From contig CACJLY010000008.1 in NCBI GenBank assembly GCA_902594335.1, positions 1 to 64,000 of the forward strand: DNA of 64,000 nt, read 5' to 3'. This document shows, in pieces, positions 62,714-64,000 of this stretch. This stretch comes from an uncultured Pelagibacteraceae bacterium. Lineage in GTDB: Bacteria; Pseudomonadota; Alphaproteobacteria; Pelagibacterales; Pelagibacteraceae. A program made the translations under genes and the position numbers. Under the pieces are notes generated by a model, which was not told the DNA's origin, ran no database searches, and worked only from the letters and a program-made list of their open reading frames with translations. The number at the start of each line of letters is the position of its first letter. Within the stretch, counting starts at the first letter, position 1.

Positions 62714-64000
62714 TATGCAACCTTCATTTTTTGTTTTGACTGAAGATAACTTTCAATTGAAGTCGCAGCATCTCTACCGTCTTTAATAGCCCATACTACT
62801 AATGAAGCTCCTCTTACTATATCTCCGGCCGCAAATACACCTGGTATACTAGTTTCCAAGGTATCAAAGTCAGCTTTTATTGTTCCCCACTGTGAAACTT
62901 GTAATCTAGGTTCCTGAAATAGGACTGGTAAATCTTCCGGGTCAAAACCTAAGGATTTAATCACCAAATCAGCATTAATTTCAAATTCTGAGTTTTCTTC
63001 TGCAACAGGTCTTCTTCTACCACTTTCATCTGGATCTGTTAATTTCATTTTATCTACAATAATACTATTTACTTTATTAGTTCCTCTAAACTCTTTTGGA
63101 TTACTTAGCCAAATAAATTCTACACCTTCCTCCTCTGCATTACCTACTTCTCTCGCAGATCCAGGCATATTTTCTCTATCTCTTCTATAAAGACATTTTA
63201 CAGATTTAGCTTTTTGTCTTACAGAAGTTCTTACACAGTCCATTGCAGTATCTCCACCGCCAATTACTACTACATCTTTGCCTTCTGCATTTAATGTTCC
63301 GTTGTCAAACATTTCGACTTTATCGCCTAAGCCTTTTTTGTTTGAAGCTGTTAAGAATTCCATTGCAGGAAAAATATTACTGAGATCATTTCCAGGTAAG
63401 TTAACTTCTCTTGCTTTGTAAACACCTGTTGAAATTAATAAGGCATCATGTTTTGATTGTAATTCTTTCAATGTAGAGTCTTTACCAACCTCAAAGTTAT
63501 GAACAAATTTTATTCCACCTTCTTTTAAAAGTTTAATTCTTCTCTCGACTACATGTTTTTCTAATTTAAAATTTGGTATTCCATAGATTAACAATCCGCC
63601 TGCTCTGTCATACCGATCATATATTGTTATTTGGTATCCTTTTTTACGTAATTCTTCACCACAAGCTAGTCCTGCAGGACCTGCTCCAATAATTCCAACA
63701 CTTTGTTCATTTTCAATTTTTACATTTATTGGTTTTACCCAGCCATTTTCCCAAGCTTTATCTGTTAAATATTTTTCAACTGAACCAATTGTTACTGTTC
63801 CATGTCCCGATTGCTCAATTACACAGTTTCCCTCACATAACCTATCTTGTGGGCATATTCTTCCACAAACTTCCGGCATATTATTGGTACTTTGGGATAG
63901 ATGGTAAGCTTCTTCATACCTTCCCTCTGCAGTTAACTTTAACCAATCAGGTATATTGTTACTTAATGGACAGTGAACCTGACAAAAAGGAACACCACAT
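62713..64000 (-). CDS. gltD: Glutamate synthase small chain, partial (N-terminus beyond right edge)
   Basis: GltD passes electrons from NADPH through FAD and 4Fe-4S clusters to GltB. The open frame runs off the right edge, so the start is missing. The visible N-terminal part has 'CGVPFCQVHCPLSNNIPDW' and 'CGRICPQDRLCEGNC', the two Cys sets for the 4Fe-4S clusters. FAD site 'GIIGAGPAGLACGEELRKKG' (abridged), NADPH site 'VVVIGGGDTAMDCVRTS', and 'PGVFAAGDIVRGASLVVWAI' (abridged) follow. It is upstream of gltB in the same operon, with stop and start sharing one base. The ATG at 63879 is internal, not the true start. Confidence 0.94.
   Translation of the reverse strand, partial: CGVPFCQVHCPLSNNIPDWLKLTAEGRYEEAYHLSQSTNNMPEVCGRICPQDRLCEGNCVIEQSGHGTVTIGSVEKYLTDKAWENGWVKPINVKIENEQSVGIIGAGPAGLACGEELRKKGYQITIYDRYDRAGGLLIYGIPNFKLEKHVVERRIKLLKEGGIKFVHNFEVGKDSTLKELQSKHDALLISTGVYKAREVNLPGNDLSNIFPAMEFLTASNKKGLGDKVEMFDNGTLNAEGKDVVVIGGGDTAMDCVRTSVRQKAKSVKCLYRRDRENMPGSAREVGNAEEEGVEFIWLSNPKEFRGTNKVNSIIVDKMKLTDPDESGRRRPVAEENSEFEINADLVIKSLGFDPEDLPVLFQEPRLQVSQWGTIKADFDTLETSIPGVFAAGDIVRGASLVVWAIKDGRDAATSIESYLQSKQKMKVA

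Overview
The window is a strongly AT-rich, densely packed stretch of an alphaproteobacterial chromosome. It most resembles the SAR11 / Pelagibacterales group. The evidence is the extreme A+T bias with Lys/Asn/Ile-rich proteins, a GcrA-type cell-cycle regulator, alphaproteobacterial gene orders (trpF-trpB-trpA-accD-folC against trxA; murA-DUF2948-hisD-infA; rpmH-rnpA-yidD-yidC-argB-HAD-dapD-dapE; truA-fmt-def; lepA, pheTS, rplT-rpmI-infC-thrS), very short intergenic gaps and many start/stop overlaps. No insertion sequence, prophage, CRISPR array or rRNA is visible. No gene-free stretch exceeds 300 bases; the longest is 21,989-22,219, between cspA and tRNA-His. This is core chromosome, so most novelty lies in altered residues, missing neighbours and RNA genes.

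Layout. 1-2,367: an ABC-2 permease cut by the left edge, gcrA, a SHOCT-domain membrane protein and an NDUFA9-like dehydrogenase. 2,385-15,036: a nearly unbroken plus-strand run made of rnd-kdsD-lptC-lptB (LPS precursor and export), then aroA-cmk-rpsA-ihfB-pyrF-trpF-trpB-trpA-accD-folC (aromatic amino acids, pyrimidines, ribosome, fatty acid and folate). 15,033-21,909: a minus-strand run with trxA, three nuclease/recombination genes (sbcB, an MGME1-like nuclease, rmuC) and hisG-hisZ-hisS, fronted by tRNA-His. 22,154-26,634: cspA, tRNA-Phe, infA, hisD, a DUF2948 protein, murA, dcd and two tiny genes. 26,730-34,951: tRNA-Thr and a VTT-family membrane protein, then rpmH-rnpA-yidD-yidC-argB-HAD-dapD-dapE, an HDAC-like deacetylase and a SET-domain methyltransferase. 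34,948-39,042: truA-fmt-def and two unassigned envelope proteins. 39,098-44,257: aroK-aroB, bolA, and a J-domain protein with a CobS/CobT pair. 44,254-57,420: a RegB-type redox kinase, gyrB, tRNA-Ser, lepA, pheT-pheS, rplT-rpmI, infC-thrS and a glycosyltransferase. 57,463-64,000: an alpha/beta hydrolase and gltB-gltD, the latter cut by the right edge.

Points that stand out: a tRNA-Thr in which the normally invariant G19-C56 tertiary pair appears swapped to U19-A56, together with an A15-U48 pair; a tRNA-His of the A73/U72 type lying 4 nt upstream of hisS; a cytidylate kinase without the P-loop lysine; a TrpB whose catalytic Glu and PLP-contacting Ser are replaced; a nuclease cluster where addAB is expected; an HDAC-like plus SET-domain pair; and convergent genes that almost all overlap at their stop codons. 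Homology statements come from recognising motifs and gene order by eye; no database search was run.
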